From: Kitasatospora xanthocidica | GTDB lineage: Bacteria > Actinomycetota > Actinomycetes > Streptomycetales > Streptomycetaceae | DNA: 64,000 nucleotides | Reading direction: 5' to 3' | Assembly (NCBI RefSeq): GCF_014656195.1 | Contig: NZ_BNBY01000002.1 | Location: 218,351-282,350, forward strand | In this document: positions 54,301 to 62,747 of the stretch, in pieces | How positions within the stretch are numbered: position 1 is the stretch's first letter | Layout of the letters: every line of letters begins with the position of its first letter | Notes under the pieces: generated by a model | What the model saw: the letters and a program-made list of their open reading frames with translations, nothing else | What the model was told of the DNA's origin: nothing | The model's database searches: none | Position numbers and translations under genes: made by a program

Positions 54301-54379
54301 CCGCATCCCGGCCCAGCTGCTGGTCCGCAAGGGCCGGCGCGGCTCGACCCTCGCCCTGGCCGGGCGGGAGGACGCGTAG
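51338..54379 (+). CDS. sbcC: Exonuclease subunit SbcC (Rad50-type ATPase)
   Basis: 1013 aa SMC-like ATPase. Walker A LRGATGAGKSSVLDAVCFALYGETPG (about 34-58), long Glu/Arg/Ala-rich coiled coils, zinc-hook EACRVCGSPEHPAP (CxxC near residue 528), second coil, then signature TLSGGESFFASLSLALGLADV and Walker B LDTLFIDEGFGTLD. Partner of SbcD; ATP-driven opening of the nuclease to dsDNA. ATG at 51338 within the SbcD stop (ATGA). Confidence 0.97.
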   Translation: MRLHRLTVTAFGPFAGSETVDFDALAAGGLFLLRGATGAGKSSVLDAVCFALYGETPGARRANRLRSDHADPKRLTEVRLELTLGGRRLQITRLPEQRRPKKVGTGTTVERAQTLLREWVPDTGDGTPGWWGLSKSHQEVGEEILRLIGMNREQFCQVVLLPQGDFARFLKADSEERGKLLRRLFDTERYRFVEDWLAEQRRAQEAEVQSGRRRLRDLVGKAEQAAGPDAEPAGGWAVDGEGEAGPTADVLGWAAVLRSGAAEQLAVAESALAGAEAGQRAAQRQREAAEELAGRQRRHREALDRAERLAGFEPDAARDRQRLAAAQEAVGVESALRLRETAAEALRRARAAEDRHRAALAAAPGAEGRRFEAAGAAELAEAELELRAEVVRLEAARAEERRCTELAREQRSLTTDRSAAETLAEEAEDWLAEFDGELRRLEERHAGALAATAAVERLDGLRTESAARLAAARERDGLRAGIAAAEPRVAGLRTAALDAREHGLDLRDRRLTGMAAELAEQLRSGEACRVCGSPEHPAPAEVAPGGRVGAEDEERARLAQAAAEQVWTEADRALTALRMREATAAGAAGPDTADALAGALAELEREHREARHTAEALGRIEQEIARLSRDRTRRGEELREAKERAAVLTDRLQALETERESLTARVAAARGEAASVADRAAALAGLTERVAAAAAAVRARAETAARLDEAEAELGKAATAAGFPDAGAALAVLLPREERERLEARLERHRAETAAVRRELDLPELAGAAARPPADLPAAADALRAATDRLGQAHAARAAAHERCGALAAIGRQLAALAAELAPALDRYGRINRLATLAAGTSAENRLRMRLESYVLAARLEQVAAAASDRLVRMSGGRYTLVHSDDRGTGTRRSGLALRVVDAWTGTERDTATLSGGESFFASLSLALGLADVVTDEAGGMPLDTLFIDEGFGTLDEQSLEEVMDVLDGLRERDRAVGIVSHVGDLRSRIPAQLLVRKGRRGSTLALAGREDA

Positions 54380-54436
54380 CGCCGGCCGGTCCACCAGGCA
54401 GTCGACCGTCGGCCGCGGAGGGGTAGCAGAGGGGTA

Positions 54437-54667
54437 TCAGCCCGAGCAGGCGATCCGCTGCGCCTGCTGCCAGGCGCACACCGGGCAGAGCGTGCTGCCC
54501 GGCTGGTCGGCGGGCAGCTCGGTCGGCTCGCCGCACAGCACGCAGTCGGCGAGCGGCCCGGTCGCCGCGGGATCGTGCCGCAGCGCCGCCTCGGCGCCGC
54601 CCTCGGAGGCGAGTTCGGAGGCGAGCTCGCAGACCGCGGTGGACTCGTTCGTCATGCTGTCGCTCAT
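54437..54667 (-). CDS. Small zinc-ribbon-like protein
   Basis: 76 aa. Two CxxC knuckles (CVLCGEPTELPADQ, then CPVCAWQQAQ) near the C-terminus probably bind one zinc. The N-terminal half is acidic and Ala/Ser-rich. Convergent with sbcC. A conserved streptomycete hypothetical; function unknown. Confidence 0.6.
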   Translation of the reverse strand: MSDSMTNESTAVCELASELASEGGAEAALRHDPAATGPLADCVLCGEPTELPADQPGSTLCPVCAWQQAQRIACSG

Positions 54668-54808
54668 GCCGCCTTCCTACTCCGCCGCTCCGCCCCACCG
54701 CAAGGCGGTCCCGGCCCGATCCCACCGACCCGCCCGAACCCGGCCGACCCACCGGACCGCACCGACCCGCCGGTCACGCCGTTCCGGCCGACGGCTAGCG
54801 TGACCGGC

Positions 54809-55360
54809 ATGGCCACCGACCTGCACCAGCGCCTGCGCGCCGCCCGTACCACCGCCCCCTCGTACCCCGAGGTGGGCGCCACCCGGGGCGGACGGCTGCC
54901 GGACGGGTACGCGCACCTGCGGCGGCGGGTGCACCTCGGGCACGGGCCGGAGGTCCTGGAGCGGGCCGGGCGGTACGTGCTGGGCTGGGGCAGCCAGTCG
55001 GGCACCGGGTTCGCGGTCTTCCCCGGCGGCCCGGCCCGGGACGGGGAGACGGTGCTGCTGCGGCTGCGCCTGCCCGGGACCCACTGGCCGCGGCTGGTGA
55101 TCCCCTGCCGGGTGGTGTGGACGGTGGACGAGCCGGACCGGATCGGCTTCGCGTACGGCACGCTGCCCGGGCACCCCGAGTGCGGTGAGGAGGCGTTCCT
55201 GGTCTCGATGGACGCCGAGGGGGAGGTGTGGTTCGAGGTCACCGCGTTCTCCCGGCTGTCCGCCTGGTACGCGCGCCTGGGCCGGCCCGTCGCACTGCTC
55301 TGCCAGTACCTGGCGATCGAGCGCTACCTCGTGGCGGTGTCCGCGCACGTCGGCCGGTAG
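54809..55360 (+). CDS. DUF1990-family protein
   Basis: 183 aa. PSYPEVGATRGGRLPDGYAHLRRRVHLGHGPEVLERAGRYVLGWG, then FAYGTLPGHPECGEEAFLVSMDAEGEVWFEVTAFSR and ALLCQYLAIERYLVAV fit the DUF1990 family. ATG at 54809, or GTG at 54800. No catalytic residues can be assigned. Confidence 0.83.
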   Translation: MATDLHQRLRAARTTAPSYPEVGATRGGRLPDGYAHLRRRVHLGHGPEVLERAGRYVLGWGSQSGTGFAVFPGGPARDGETVLLRLRLPGTHWPRLVIPCRVVWTVDEPDRIGFAYGTLPGHPECGEEAFLVSMDAEGEVWFEVTAFSRLSAWYARLGRPVALLCQYLAIERYLVAVSAHVGR

Positions 55361-55447
55361 CCGGGAGCCAGGAGCCGGTACGTCGGCAACCGGCAACCGG
55401 CGGGCACCGCCGCGCACCGGCGGAGCAGCGCACCCGCCCGGCCGGGA

Positions 55448-55894
55448 TCAGCCCAGGAACGACAGCCGGACGGTACGCCGCGGATTGTCCCCGTTGGTGT
55501 CGACCAGCACCACGGACTGCCAGACGCCGAGCGCGAGTTGTCCGCCGAGCACCGGCAGGGTGGCGTGTGGGGCGACCAGTCCGGGCACCACGTGGTCCCG
55601 GCCGTGCCCGGGGCTGCCGTGCCGGTGGCGCCAGCGGTCGTCGGCCGGGAGCAGCTCGCGCAGGGTGGCGAGGAGGTCGTCGTCGCTGCCGGAGCCGGTC
55701 TCCAGGACGGCGATCCCGGCGGTGGCGTGCGGGACGAAGACGTTGAGCAGGCCGTCGCGCCCGGCGGCGCGCTCGTCGAGGAACGCGGCGCAGCGGTCGG
55801 TGATGTCGAGGGCGACCTCGCGGCTGCCGGTGGTGATCTCGAAGGTGGTGGTCTGGAACCGGTCGGTCGGGCTCGAGTGGTTGTTGTCCGCCAT
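55448..55894 (-). CDS. YjbQ-family (UPF0047) protein
   Basis: 148 aa. FEITTGSREVALDITDRC, GLLNVFVPHATAGIAVLETGSGSDDDLLATL, SPGHGRDHVVPGLVAPHATLPVLGGQLALGVWQSVVLVDTNGDNPRRTVRLSFLG fit the UPF0047/YjbQ family, some members of which show thiamine-phosphate synthase activity; conserved His residues (HAT, HG, H in APHAT) are present. ATG at 55894. Confidence 0.88.
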   Translation of the reverse strand: MADNNHSSPTDRFQTTTFEITTGSREVALDITDRCAAFLDERAAGRDGLLNVFVPHATAGIAVLETGSGSDDDLLATLRELLPADDRWRHRHGSPGHGRDHVVPGLVAPHATLPVLGGQLALGVWQSVVLVDTNGDNPRRTVRLSFLG

Positions 55895-56126
55895 GGCGCC
55901 ATCCTGGCCCAGCTCAGGGGGCTCGGCGTACTGCCTCGCCGACTCGGCCTGCCAAGGAGGCGAACTCGCATAGGGTGCAAGGTTCGGACCACGGCGCGGG
56001 GCCCGGGACCGCCTCCGCCACGGCGTCCGCCCGGACACGCCAATGACCCGGCGGACCGGACGGTCCACCGGGTCTGCTCCCGACCAGGACGGGACGACGA
56101 CTGACGACGACCGGGGCGAGCAGCCC

Positions 56127-56393
56127 CTAGCCGCGCCCGCCGAAGAGGCTGCGCCGCAGCCGACGCAGCGGCGTCAGCAGCGAGATCCTGGTGTGGCGAC
56201 GACGGGTCGTCGGGACCTCGGCGCCGCGCGGCGTCAGCTCCCTTATCAGCCCGAGCGCCTCGGCGGTTTCCACCGCCGAGAGTGCGGGCGCGCCGAGCAC
56301 GGCCAGGTGTCGCTCGATCCGGCGGCCGGTCGTGCCGACACCGCACTGGATCGCCGGCACACGGGGCCGAGTCCGCACTTGCATGTGTTCCAT
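56127..56393 (-). CDS. Hypothetical basic 88-aa protein
   Basis: MEHMQVRTRPRVPAIQCGVG, GRRIERHLAVLGAPALSAVETAEALGLIREL and an Arg-rich C-terminus RRRHTRISLLTPLRRLRRSL. ATG at 56393 with a weak purine-rich SD; the open frame extends to 56525. No family recognised. Confidence 0.5.
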   Translation of the reverse strand: MEHMQVRTRPRVPAIQCGVGTTGRRIERHLAVLGAPALSAVETAEALGLIRELTPRGAEVPTTRRRHTRISLLTPLRRLRRSLFGGRG

Positions 56394-57260
56394 CAGTTTT
56401 CCCACCCCTACGAGGCGCCAGGGCCGTGAGGCGAAGACTATCCGTGACAGACGGCCTTCGCGCAACCGTCCTGGTGTTGTGCCACCGTACCGTGCGGCGT
56501 CAACTGACGATGCACCAGGGGCCACCCGGCCGAATCACGACTAGGCATCAATGATGGTGCACGACCCGCCATCCGTCAGCAGGGCCAGGAGGTGCGGGCC
56601 CGGCGCCCGCCCGCGCGGCACGCGCCCGGCGCACGGGGGCGCTGCGGCGGCGTCCGGCCCGGCAGCGGCCGGGGCGCCCGCGCACACCCCGGCGAGCCCC
56701 TCCCCGAGGACCCGTACAGAGGCCCGCGCGGACGACCCATATAGGGGACAGCCGCCAGATCGACAAAGTGATCTTCGAGCCCGGCCCGAGGGCGCCCCCG
56801 CTCCCACCCGGCTCCGGCCCGAGTCCGGATGACTTCATGAAGTGAACACATTCGAGGGATTGACTCCCGCCAAAGCTCCAAGCAATATCTGATTGCACCC
56901 GCCAGTGCCCGCACCGCACCAGGCGTGTGTTCGATTGATGAAGAATGATGGAAGGACTCCGGCTCCCGCGAGCCACTGCCCGGCCGCCTCGACGCTGCGG
57001 TGGCCAGGCTCGCGCGGTGCCCGGACAGGCGGCCGGCCGTAGAGGGTCGGCCGGGCCGCCACCTGACTGCCGGTGCCGCCCCGCGAGGGGCCCGGCACCG
57101 GCGGTTCCGGGTCCACGCCGGTTTCCCCGCTTCCCCCGCCTCCTCCGGTCCTCCCCGCGGCGAAGCCCCGGAGCCCTCCGGAAGCGACCGCAGCCCCTCG
57201 AGGCCCCCGGACCGGACGTCCGCGCAGGTCGCACCTGGTGGATCGGTAGACTCGGCCAGC
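56394..57260. other. 867-bp gene-free stretch with a promoter
   Basis: No convincing gene. TTGACT (56860-56865), 17 bp, CAATAT (56883-56888) is a good plus-strand promoter about 370 nt before the glycosyltransferase start. CACTTCATGAAGTC-type symmetry lies at 56829-56844. Immediately before the glycosyltransferase GTG is TAGACT (57247-57252), which would give a leaderless transcript. Confidence 0.5.
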
Positions 57261-59462
57261 GTGTCCCTCCTCCTCAGCATCGTGCTCCCGGTCCACGGCG
57301 TGGAGCGGTATCTGCCCCGCTGCCTCGACTCGATCCTCGGCGACACCCCCGCCCTGGAGTCCCGCTTCGAGGTCATCGCGGTCGACGACCTCTCCCCCGA
57401 CGGCTCCGGCGCGATCCTGGACGCCTACGCGGCCCGCGACCCCCGGCTGCGGGTGATGCACCTCACCGAGAACCAGGGCCTCGGCGGCGCCCGCACCGCC
57501 GCCCTGCCGCAGGCCCGCGGCCAGTACGTGTGGTTCCTCGACAGCGACGACTGGGTGCCGGAGCGGACCGTCAGCGTCGTCCTCGACGAGCTGGCGCAGG
57601 AGCGCCGCCGCGAGACCCCCGCCGACGTGCTGATCACCGACTTCACCCACGTCTATCCGGACGGCGGGACGGAGTCCAACCCCTGGCGGCACGTGCTGAC
57701 CGGCTCCCCCCTGGTCGAGGGCTGCACCCTGGCCGAGCACCCCGCGCTGTTCCAGACCGTGATGTCGGTCTGGAACAAGGTGTTCCGCAGGGACTTCCTG
57801 GACGGCCTCGGCGTCTCCTTCGGCCGCGGCTACTACGAGGACATCTCGGTCACCTACCCCGCGCTGCTGGCCGCCGAGCGGCTGCGCTACCTCGACCGCC
57901 CCTGCTACAACTACCGGCGCGGCCGGGACGGCGCGATCACCGCCACCGCGTCCCCCAAGCACGCCGACGTCTTCGCCCAGTACGACGCGATCTTCGCCTT
58001 CCTGGACCGCCCGGACCGTCCCGGCCGGCCCGTCCCGGAGTCGCTGCGCACCCTGGTCTTCGACCGGACCGTCCGCCAGGCCCTCAACGTCTACGACACC
58101 CCCGGGCTGGTCCCCGCCGACCGGCGCCGGGAGTTCTTCCAGCGGATCGCCCGGCACTTCGACCGCCACCGCCCGGCCGGCTACCGCTATCCCGGCGGGG
58201 TGCGCGGCGTGCAGTACCGGCTGGCCGCGCGCGGCGCCCGGATCGCCTACGCCGAGCTGCGCCGCACCGGACGGCTGCCGCGCGAACTCAAGCGCGGGGC
58301 ACGGGCGGTGGCGCCCGCGGTGAAGAAGGGGATGCGCAGCGGCGCCCGGTTCACCGCGTACAACGCCTTCCGCCGGCTGCCGCTGGACGAGCACCTGGCG
58401 GTCTACGCCGCGTACTGGCACCGGGGTTACGCGTGCAGCCCGGCGGCGATCTACGAGAAGGCGAAGGAGCTCGCGCCGCGGATCCGGGGCGTCTGGGTGG
58501 TGGAGAACCGCCGGCAGGCCGCCACGCTGCCGCCCGGGGTGCCGTACGTGATCGTCAACACCCCCGCGTACCTCAGGACGATGGCGACCGCCAAGTACTT
58601 CGTCAACAACGTCAACTTCCCGCGCACGATGGTCAAGCGGCCCGGCTCGGTGCACGTCCAGACGCAGCACGGCACCCCGCTCAAGGCCATGGGCATGGAC
58701 CTGCGCGACCGCCCCGCGGCGGCGGAGGGGATGGATTTCGACCTGCTCCAGGAGGCCATCGACCGCTGGGACTTCCTGGTCTCCCCCAACCCGCACACCA
58801 GCGAGCACTTCGCCCGGGCCTTCCCCGGCCGGTACGAGATGCTGGACACCGGCTACCCGCGCAACGACCGGCTGGCCGACGCCACCCCGGCCGAGGTGCG
58901 GGCGGTGCGCGAGCGGCTGGGGCTGCGGCCGGGGACGCGGGCCGTGCTGTACGCGCCGACCCACCGCGGCGGCAAGGGCGGCTACGTGCCGCTGCTGGAG
59001 GTGACCGAGCTGGCCCGGCGGCTGGGCCCCGACTTCACCCTGCTGGTGCGCACGCACTACTTCCACACCGGCGGGCCGGGCGACCTGACGGCCGACGGGG
59101 AGGCGGCGGCGATCGTCGACGTCTCCGCGCACCCGACCGTCGAGGACCTCTACCTCGCGGCGGACGTGCTGGTGACGGACTACTCGTCGATGATGTTCGA
59201 CTACGCGGTGCTGGACCGGCCGGTGGTGATCTTCGCGCCGGACTGGGAGGAGTACCAGCAGGAGCGCGGCGTCTACTTCGACCTGTTCGCGGAGCCGCCG
59301 GGCGCGGTCACCGAGACCGCGGACGAGCTGGCGCGGGCGCTGCTGGCCGGCGATCCGGCGCCGGGGGCGCGAGCGCGGTTCCGGGCCAAGTTCTGCGTCT
59401 GGGACGACGGCGGGGCGGCGGAGCGGGTGGTGCGCCGGGTGTTCCCGGTGGAGCAGCCGTAG
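57261..59462 (+). CDS. Glycosyltransferase family 2 / CDP-glycerol glycerophosphotransferase fusion
   Basis: 733 aa. Residues 1-300 are a GT-A glycosyltransferase (LLLSIVLPVHGVERYLPRCLDSIL, VDDLSPDGSG, WFLDSDDWVPE). Residues 380-730 are a TagB/TagF-type glycerophosphotransferase: FVNNVNFPRTMVKRPGSVHVQTQHGTPLKAMGMD, VLYAPTHRGGKGGY, and VTDYSSMMFDYAVLDRPVVIFAPD with conserved His and Ser/Asp residues. Builds wall teichoic-acid-like or glycerol-phosphate glycans at the membrane. GTG at 57261 with no SD but TAGACT 8 nt upstream, suggesting a leaderless message. Confidence 0.92.
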   Translation: MSLLLSIVLPVHGVERYLPRCLDSILGDTPALESRFEVIAVDDLSPDGSGAILDAYAARDPRLRVMHLTENQGLGGARTAALPQARGQYVWFLDSDDWVPERTVSVVLDELAQERRRETPADVLITDFTHVYPDGGTESNPWRHVLTGSPLVEGCTLAEHPALFQTVMSVWNKVFRRDFLDGLGVSFGRGYYEDISVTYPALLAAERLRYLDRPCYNYRRGRDGAITATASPKHADVFAQYDAIFAFLDRPDRPGRPVPESLRTLVFDRTVRQALNVYDTPGLVPADRRREFFQRIARHFDRHRPAGYRYPGGVRGVQYRLAARGARIAYAELRRTGRLPRELKRGARAVAPAVKKGMRSGARFTAYNAFRRLPLDEHLAVYAAYWHRGYACSPAAIYEKAKELAPRIRGVWVVENRRQAATLPPGVPYVIVNTPAYLRTMATAKYFVNNVNFPRTMVKRPGSVHVQTQHGTPLKAMGMDLRDRPAAAEGMDFDLLQEAIDRWDFLVSPNPHTSEHFARAFPGRYEMLDTGYPRNDRLADATPAEVRAVRERLGLRPGTRAVLYAPTHRGGKGGYVPLLEVTELARRLGPDFTLLVRTHYFHTGGPGDLTADGEAAAIVDVSAHPTVEDLYLAADVLVTDYSSMMFDYAVLDRPVVIFAPDWEEYQQERGVYFDLFAEPPGAVTETADELARALLAGDPAPGARARFRAKFCVWDDGGAAERVVRRVFPVEQP

Positions 59463-59521
59463 CAGCCGAAGGGGTTCTCCCCAGGGGCTCCACCGGGGCT
59501 CTCCTGAAACTTTCCGGACGG

Positions 59522-59588
59522 GCCTCCGGGTGAGCCTCCGGGTGAGCCTCCGGACGGGGCCGGTGCCGCCGGTACGGCGACCGGCCCC
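59522..59588. terminator. 12-bp repeat and bidirectional terminator
   Basis: GCCTCCGGGTGA is repeated twice plus a partial copy (59522-59553). GGGGCCGGT (59556-59564) then pairs with ACCGGCCCC (59580-59588), with an inner GCCG/CGGC pair, between the convergent glycosyltransferase and EF-hand genes. Confidence 0.78.
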
Positions 59589-59599
59589 GTCGGCGCGGC

Positions 59600-59812
59600 T
59601 CAGCGCCGGCGGGCGGCCAGGAACTCCTCGAAGGTCAGGACGCCGTCGTGGTTGGTGTCCATGTTGTGGATCAGCGCCTCGGCCATCGAGATGGTGACGC
59701 CGTGGTCGCCCATCTCGTTGGCCGCCAGCGCGTACTCGGCCGCGGTGATCTTGCCGTCGCCGTCCTCGTCGTAACGGTCGAACATGGCCTTGATCGCCTC
59801 GGTGCTCTCCAT
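59600..59812 (-). CDS. Two-EF-hand calcium-binding protein
   Basis: 70 aa, essentially two EF-hands. Loop 1 is D15-x-D17-x-D19-G20...E26 and loop 2 is D52-x-N54-x-D56-G57...E63, both with complete calcium ligands. No signal peptide. Resembles the small calmodulin-like CabD-type proteins of streptomycetes; probably a cytoplasmic calcium buffer or sensor. ATG at 59812. Confidence 0.92.
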   Translation of the reverse strand: MESTEAIKAMFDRYDEDGDGKITAAEYALAANEMGDHGVTISMAEALIHNMDTNHDGVLTFEEFLAARRR

Positions 59813-59988
59813 CGTGCCCTCCTGGGTACTGCGGGGTGTTGCTCTGTTCGGACGGCGGTACCCTACCCGGCCGTGGTGTTCGCCACGGTGGGCGGGAGTG
59901 GACGGGCGCGGGGGTGGGTGTCGTAGTCTGCGGATCTGATCGCGGGCCCGGGCACCTCCCGGGCGGTTGTTCGTCCAGGGAGGGAATC

Positions 59989-60657
59989 GTGCTCGACCTC
60001 GTCACCAAGCTGGTGCTGAAACCGGTTTCGCGGGGAATCTGGCGGCCGGTCATCGAGGGGGTCGAGAACGTTCCGCGCAAGGGCGGGGTGATCCTGGCCA
60101 GCAACCACCTGTCGTTCATCGACAGCGTGGTGATCCCGCTGACCGCCCCGCGCCGGGTCCACTTCCTCGCCAAGGCCGAGTACTTCACCGGCACCGGGCT
60201 CAAGGGCAAGCTCTCCAAGGACTTCTTCGAGGCGATCGGCGCGGTTCCGGTCGAGCGCGGCACCTACCGTTCCGCTCAGGCCTCGCTGGAGTCGGCGCTG
60301 GAGATCCTGGAGGACGGCAAGGCCTTCGGCATCTACCCCGAGGGCACCCGCTCCCTGGACGGCCGCCTCTACCGGGGCAAGACGGGCGTCGCCTGGCTCG
60401 CGCTGACCGCGGGCGTGCCGGTGGTGCCGGTGGCGCTGGAGGGCCCGGAGCAGATCCTGCCGGTGGGCAAGCGGGTGCCGCGGCTCAAGAAGGTGACGGT
60501 CCGCTTCGGCGAGCCGCTGCACTTCGACGAGCTGCACGGGCAGGCCCGCTCGCTGAAGGCCCGTCGACAGGTCACCGACGAGGTGATGGCGGCGATCCAG
60601 CGGCTCTCCGGCCAGGAGGTCGCCGAGAGCTACAACGAGGCGCCGAAGGCGGCCTGA
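59989..60657 (+). CDS. Lysophospholipid (1-acyl-glycerol-3-phosphate) acyltransferase
   Basis: 222 aa PlsC-type enzyme: ILASNHLSFIDSVVIPL (NHx4D catalytic motif), VPVERGTYRSAQ, and FGIYPEGTRSLDGRLYRGKTGVAWLAL (EGTRS substrate motif). A basic, membrane-seeking N-terminus. GTG at 59989 after GGGAGG. Acts in phosphatidic acid synthesis at the membrane. Confidence 0.93.
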   Translation: MLDLVTKLVLKPVSRGIWRPVIEGVENVPRKGGVILASNHLSFIDSVVIPLTAPRRVHFLAKAEYFTGTGLKGKLSKDFFEAIGAVPVERGTYRSAQASLESALEILEDGKAFGIYPEGTRSLDGRLYRGKTGVAWLALTAGVPVVPVALEGPEQILPVGKRVPRLKKVTVRFGEPLHFDELHGQARSLKARRQVTDEVMAAIQRLSGQEVAESYNEAPKAA

Positions 60658-60743
60658 CCGCGGGACGGGCCCGGCCGCGGCCGTAGGTCATCGAGCCCGG
60701 CCGCACGTCGGGCCCGACCACAGGAGGAACCCGGCCCGCCGGT

Positions 60744-62576
60744 TCAGACGTGCCCGAGGGCGGCCTCCGGCAGGGCGGCCGCCTCCGGTGCCTCCCGGCG
60801 CAGCAGGGCCGCGTACCGGCCGTCCAGTTCCACCAGCTCCTCGTGGGTGCCGAGTTCGACCACCTCGCCGCGGTCCAGGACGGCGATCTGGTCGGCGGCG
60901 CGGACGGTGGAGAGCCGGTGCGCGATGGTGATGGTGGTCCGGCCGGCGGCCAGGGTGTCCACGGCCTGCTGGACGGCGCGTTCGGTGCGGTTGTCGAGCG
61001 CGCTGGTGGCCTCGTCGAGGATGAGCACCGGCGGGTTGCGCAGGATCGTCCGGGCGAGCGCCAGGCGCTGCTTCTCGCCGCCGGAGAAGCGGTAGCCGCG
61101 CTCGCCGACCAGGGTGTCGTAGCCGTCCGGCAGGGCGGCGATGGTGTCGTGGATCTGCGCGGCCCGGGCGGCCTCGACCAGTTCGGCGTGGTCGGCGCCG
61201 GGCTTGGCGAAGCGCAGGTTCTCGGCGACCGAGGCGTGGAAGAGGTAGGTCTCCTGGGAGACCACGCCGACCGCGCGGGCCAGGGTGTCGAAGGAGAGCG
61301 CGCGCACGTCGACGCCGTCCAGGGTGACCCTGCCGCCGGTGACGTCGTACAGCCGCGGGACGAGGTAGCTGAGGGTGGTCTTGCCCGAGCCCGTCTCGCC
61401 GACCACGGCCAGCGAGCTCCCGGCCGGGACGACGAGGCCGACGCCGGCGAGGGTCGGGCGCTCCTGCGTGGGGTCGTAGCGGAAGTCGACGCCCTCGAAG
61501 CGGACCTCGCCGCGGATGTCGGTGAGGGTGACCGGGTCGGCCGGCTCGGCGATCTCCACCGGCAGGTCGAGGTACTCGAAGATGCGCTGGAAGAGCGCGA
61601 GTGAGGTCTGCACGTCCACGCCGGTGGACAGCAGGCTGACAGTGGGGCGGAACAGGCCCAGCTGGAGGGTGACGAAGGCGATCAGGGTGCCGGTCGAGAC
61701 GATCGGCGCGCCGGCGGCGGAGGTCAGCCCGGCCGCCCAGTAGATCAGCGCGGGCATCGCGGCCATCACGATCTGGATGGTGTTCATCCGCCAGCGCCCG
61801 GCCATGCTGGCCCGGACCTCCAGGTCGGCGAGCTGGTCGGACTGCTCGGTGAACTCGCGGGCGAGCGAGTCGGAGCGGCCCATGGTGCGGCCGAGCAGGA
61901 TGCCGCTGACCGAGAGCGACTCCTGGACGGCCGAGCTCATCGCGGCCAGCTGCTTCTGCCGCTCGGTGGTGATCTTCTTGCGCTCCTGGCCGACCCGGCG
62001 GCTGATCCAGACGAACAGCGGGAGCAGGACCAGGGAGATGACGGTGAGCCGCCAGTCGAGGGCGACCATGGCCACCACGGAGGCGACCACCGCGGTGAGG
62101 TTGGAGACCAGGCTGGTCGCGGTGGAGGTCACCGTGGACTGCATGCCGCCGATGTCGTTGGCGATCCGGGACTGCACCTCGCCGGTGCGGGTGCGGGTGA
62201 AGAAGGCGAGCGACTGCCGCTGCAGGTGCCCGTAGACGGCGGTGCGCAGGTCGTGCATCACGCGCTGGCCGACGGTGGTGGAGATCAGCGTCTGCAGGAC
62301 GTTGAAGACGCTGTTCACCACGGCGGTGAGGATCATCCCGAGCGCGAGCAGGCTGAGCAGCCCGGTGCGGCCCTGCGGGATGGCGGTGTCCAGGACGGCC
62401 TTCAGCAGGAACGGCGAGACGACCGAGACCACGGCGGACGCGGCGACCAGCAGCCCGACCACGCCGAGGCGGCCGCGGTACGGGCGGAAGAGCGCGAGGA
62501 TGCGCCGCCACTCGGCGGGCGGGCGGGGCTCGCCCTCGACGCGCTCGGGCGGGGTCCAGCTGATGGCGGGCCTCAA
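60744..62576 (-). CDS. ABC exporter (fused permease-ATPase)
   Basis: 610 aa type-IV half-transporter: six-helix membrane domain (about 35-320) and ATPase domain with GETGSGKTTLSYL (Walker A), VSQETYLFHASVAENL (Q-loop), RFSGGEKQRLALARTIL (signature), VLILDEATSALD (Walker B) and IAHRLST (H-loop). Start TTG at 62576 is chosen because GGGAGG lies 7 nt upstream; the frame is open to a TTG at 62684 inside a possible iron box. Exports lipids, peptides or siderophores; acts as homodimer or with a partner not seen here. Confidence 0.9.
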   Translation of the reverse strand: MRPAISWTPPERVEGEPRPPAEWRRILALFRPYRGRLGVVGLLVAASAVVSVVSPFLLKAVLDTAIPQGRTGLLSLLALGMILTAVVNSVFNVLQTLISTTVGQRVMHDLRTAVYGHLQRQSLAFFTRTRTGEVQSRIANDIGGMQSTVTSTATSLVSNLTAVVASVVAMVALDWRLTVISLVLLPLFVWISRRVGQERKKITTERQKQLAAMSSAVQESLSVSGILLGRTMGRSDSLAREFTEQSDQLADLEVRASMAGRWRMNTIQIVMAAMPALIYWAAGLTSAAGAPIVSTGTLIAFVTLQLGLFRPTVSLLSTGVDVQTSLALFQRIFEYLDLPVEIAEPADPVTLTDIRGEVRFEGVDFRYDPTQERPTLAGVGLVVPAGSSLAVVGETGSGKTTLSYLVPRLYDVTGGRVTLDGVDVRALSFDTLARAVGVVSQETYLFHASVAENLRFAKPGADHAELVEAARAAQIHDTIAALPDGYDTLVGERGYRFSGGEKQRLALARTILRNPPVLILDEATSALDNRTERAVQQAVDTLAAGRTTITIAHRLSTVRAADQIAVLDRGEVVELGTHEELVELDGRYAALLRREAPEAAALPEAALGHV

Positions 62577-62653
62577 GTACGGGCCTCCCGGGGTAGGGCG
62601 CGCCCAGGTACGGGGCCTGGCGCGGATGCGGGTACGGCGACCGGGCGGACGCC

Positions 62654-62689
62654 AGCATAGCGAGAGTAGCTCATAGTTAGGCAAGCTAA
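62654..62689 (-). promoter_or_regulatory. Possible iron box over ABC exporter promoter
   Basis: TTAGGCAAGCTAA (62677-62689) has TTAG/CTAA arms like DmdR/IdeR sites, though it matches the 19-bp consensus only in part. On the minus strand it contains TTGCCT (62679-62684) as -35, with TATGCT about 19 bp further as -10. This is the most A/T-rich spot nearby. Confidence 0.45.
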
Positions 62690-62747
62690 TAGTGAGGGTG
62701 GCCCTATTCCCTCGCCGGAAGCCGCCTCCGCCCGGCCGCCGGGCGCC

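Noticed and set aside
56551..56832. 93-aa frame in the gap before the glycosyltransferase
   Set aside because: Arg/Pro/Ala-rich with no domain, SD or codon bias; looks like chance.
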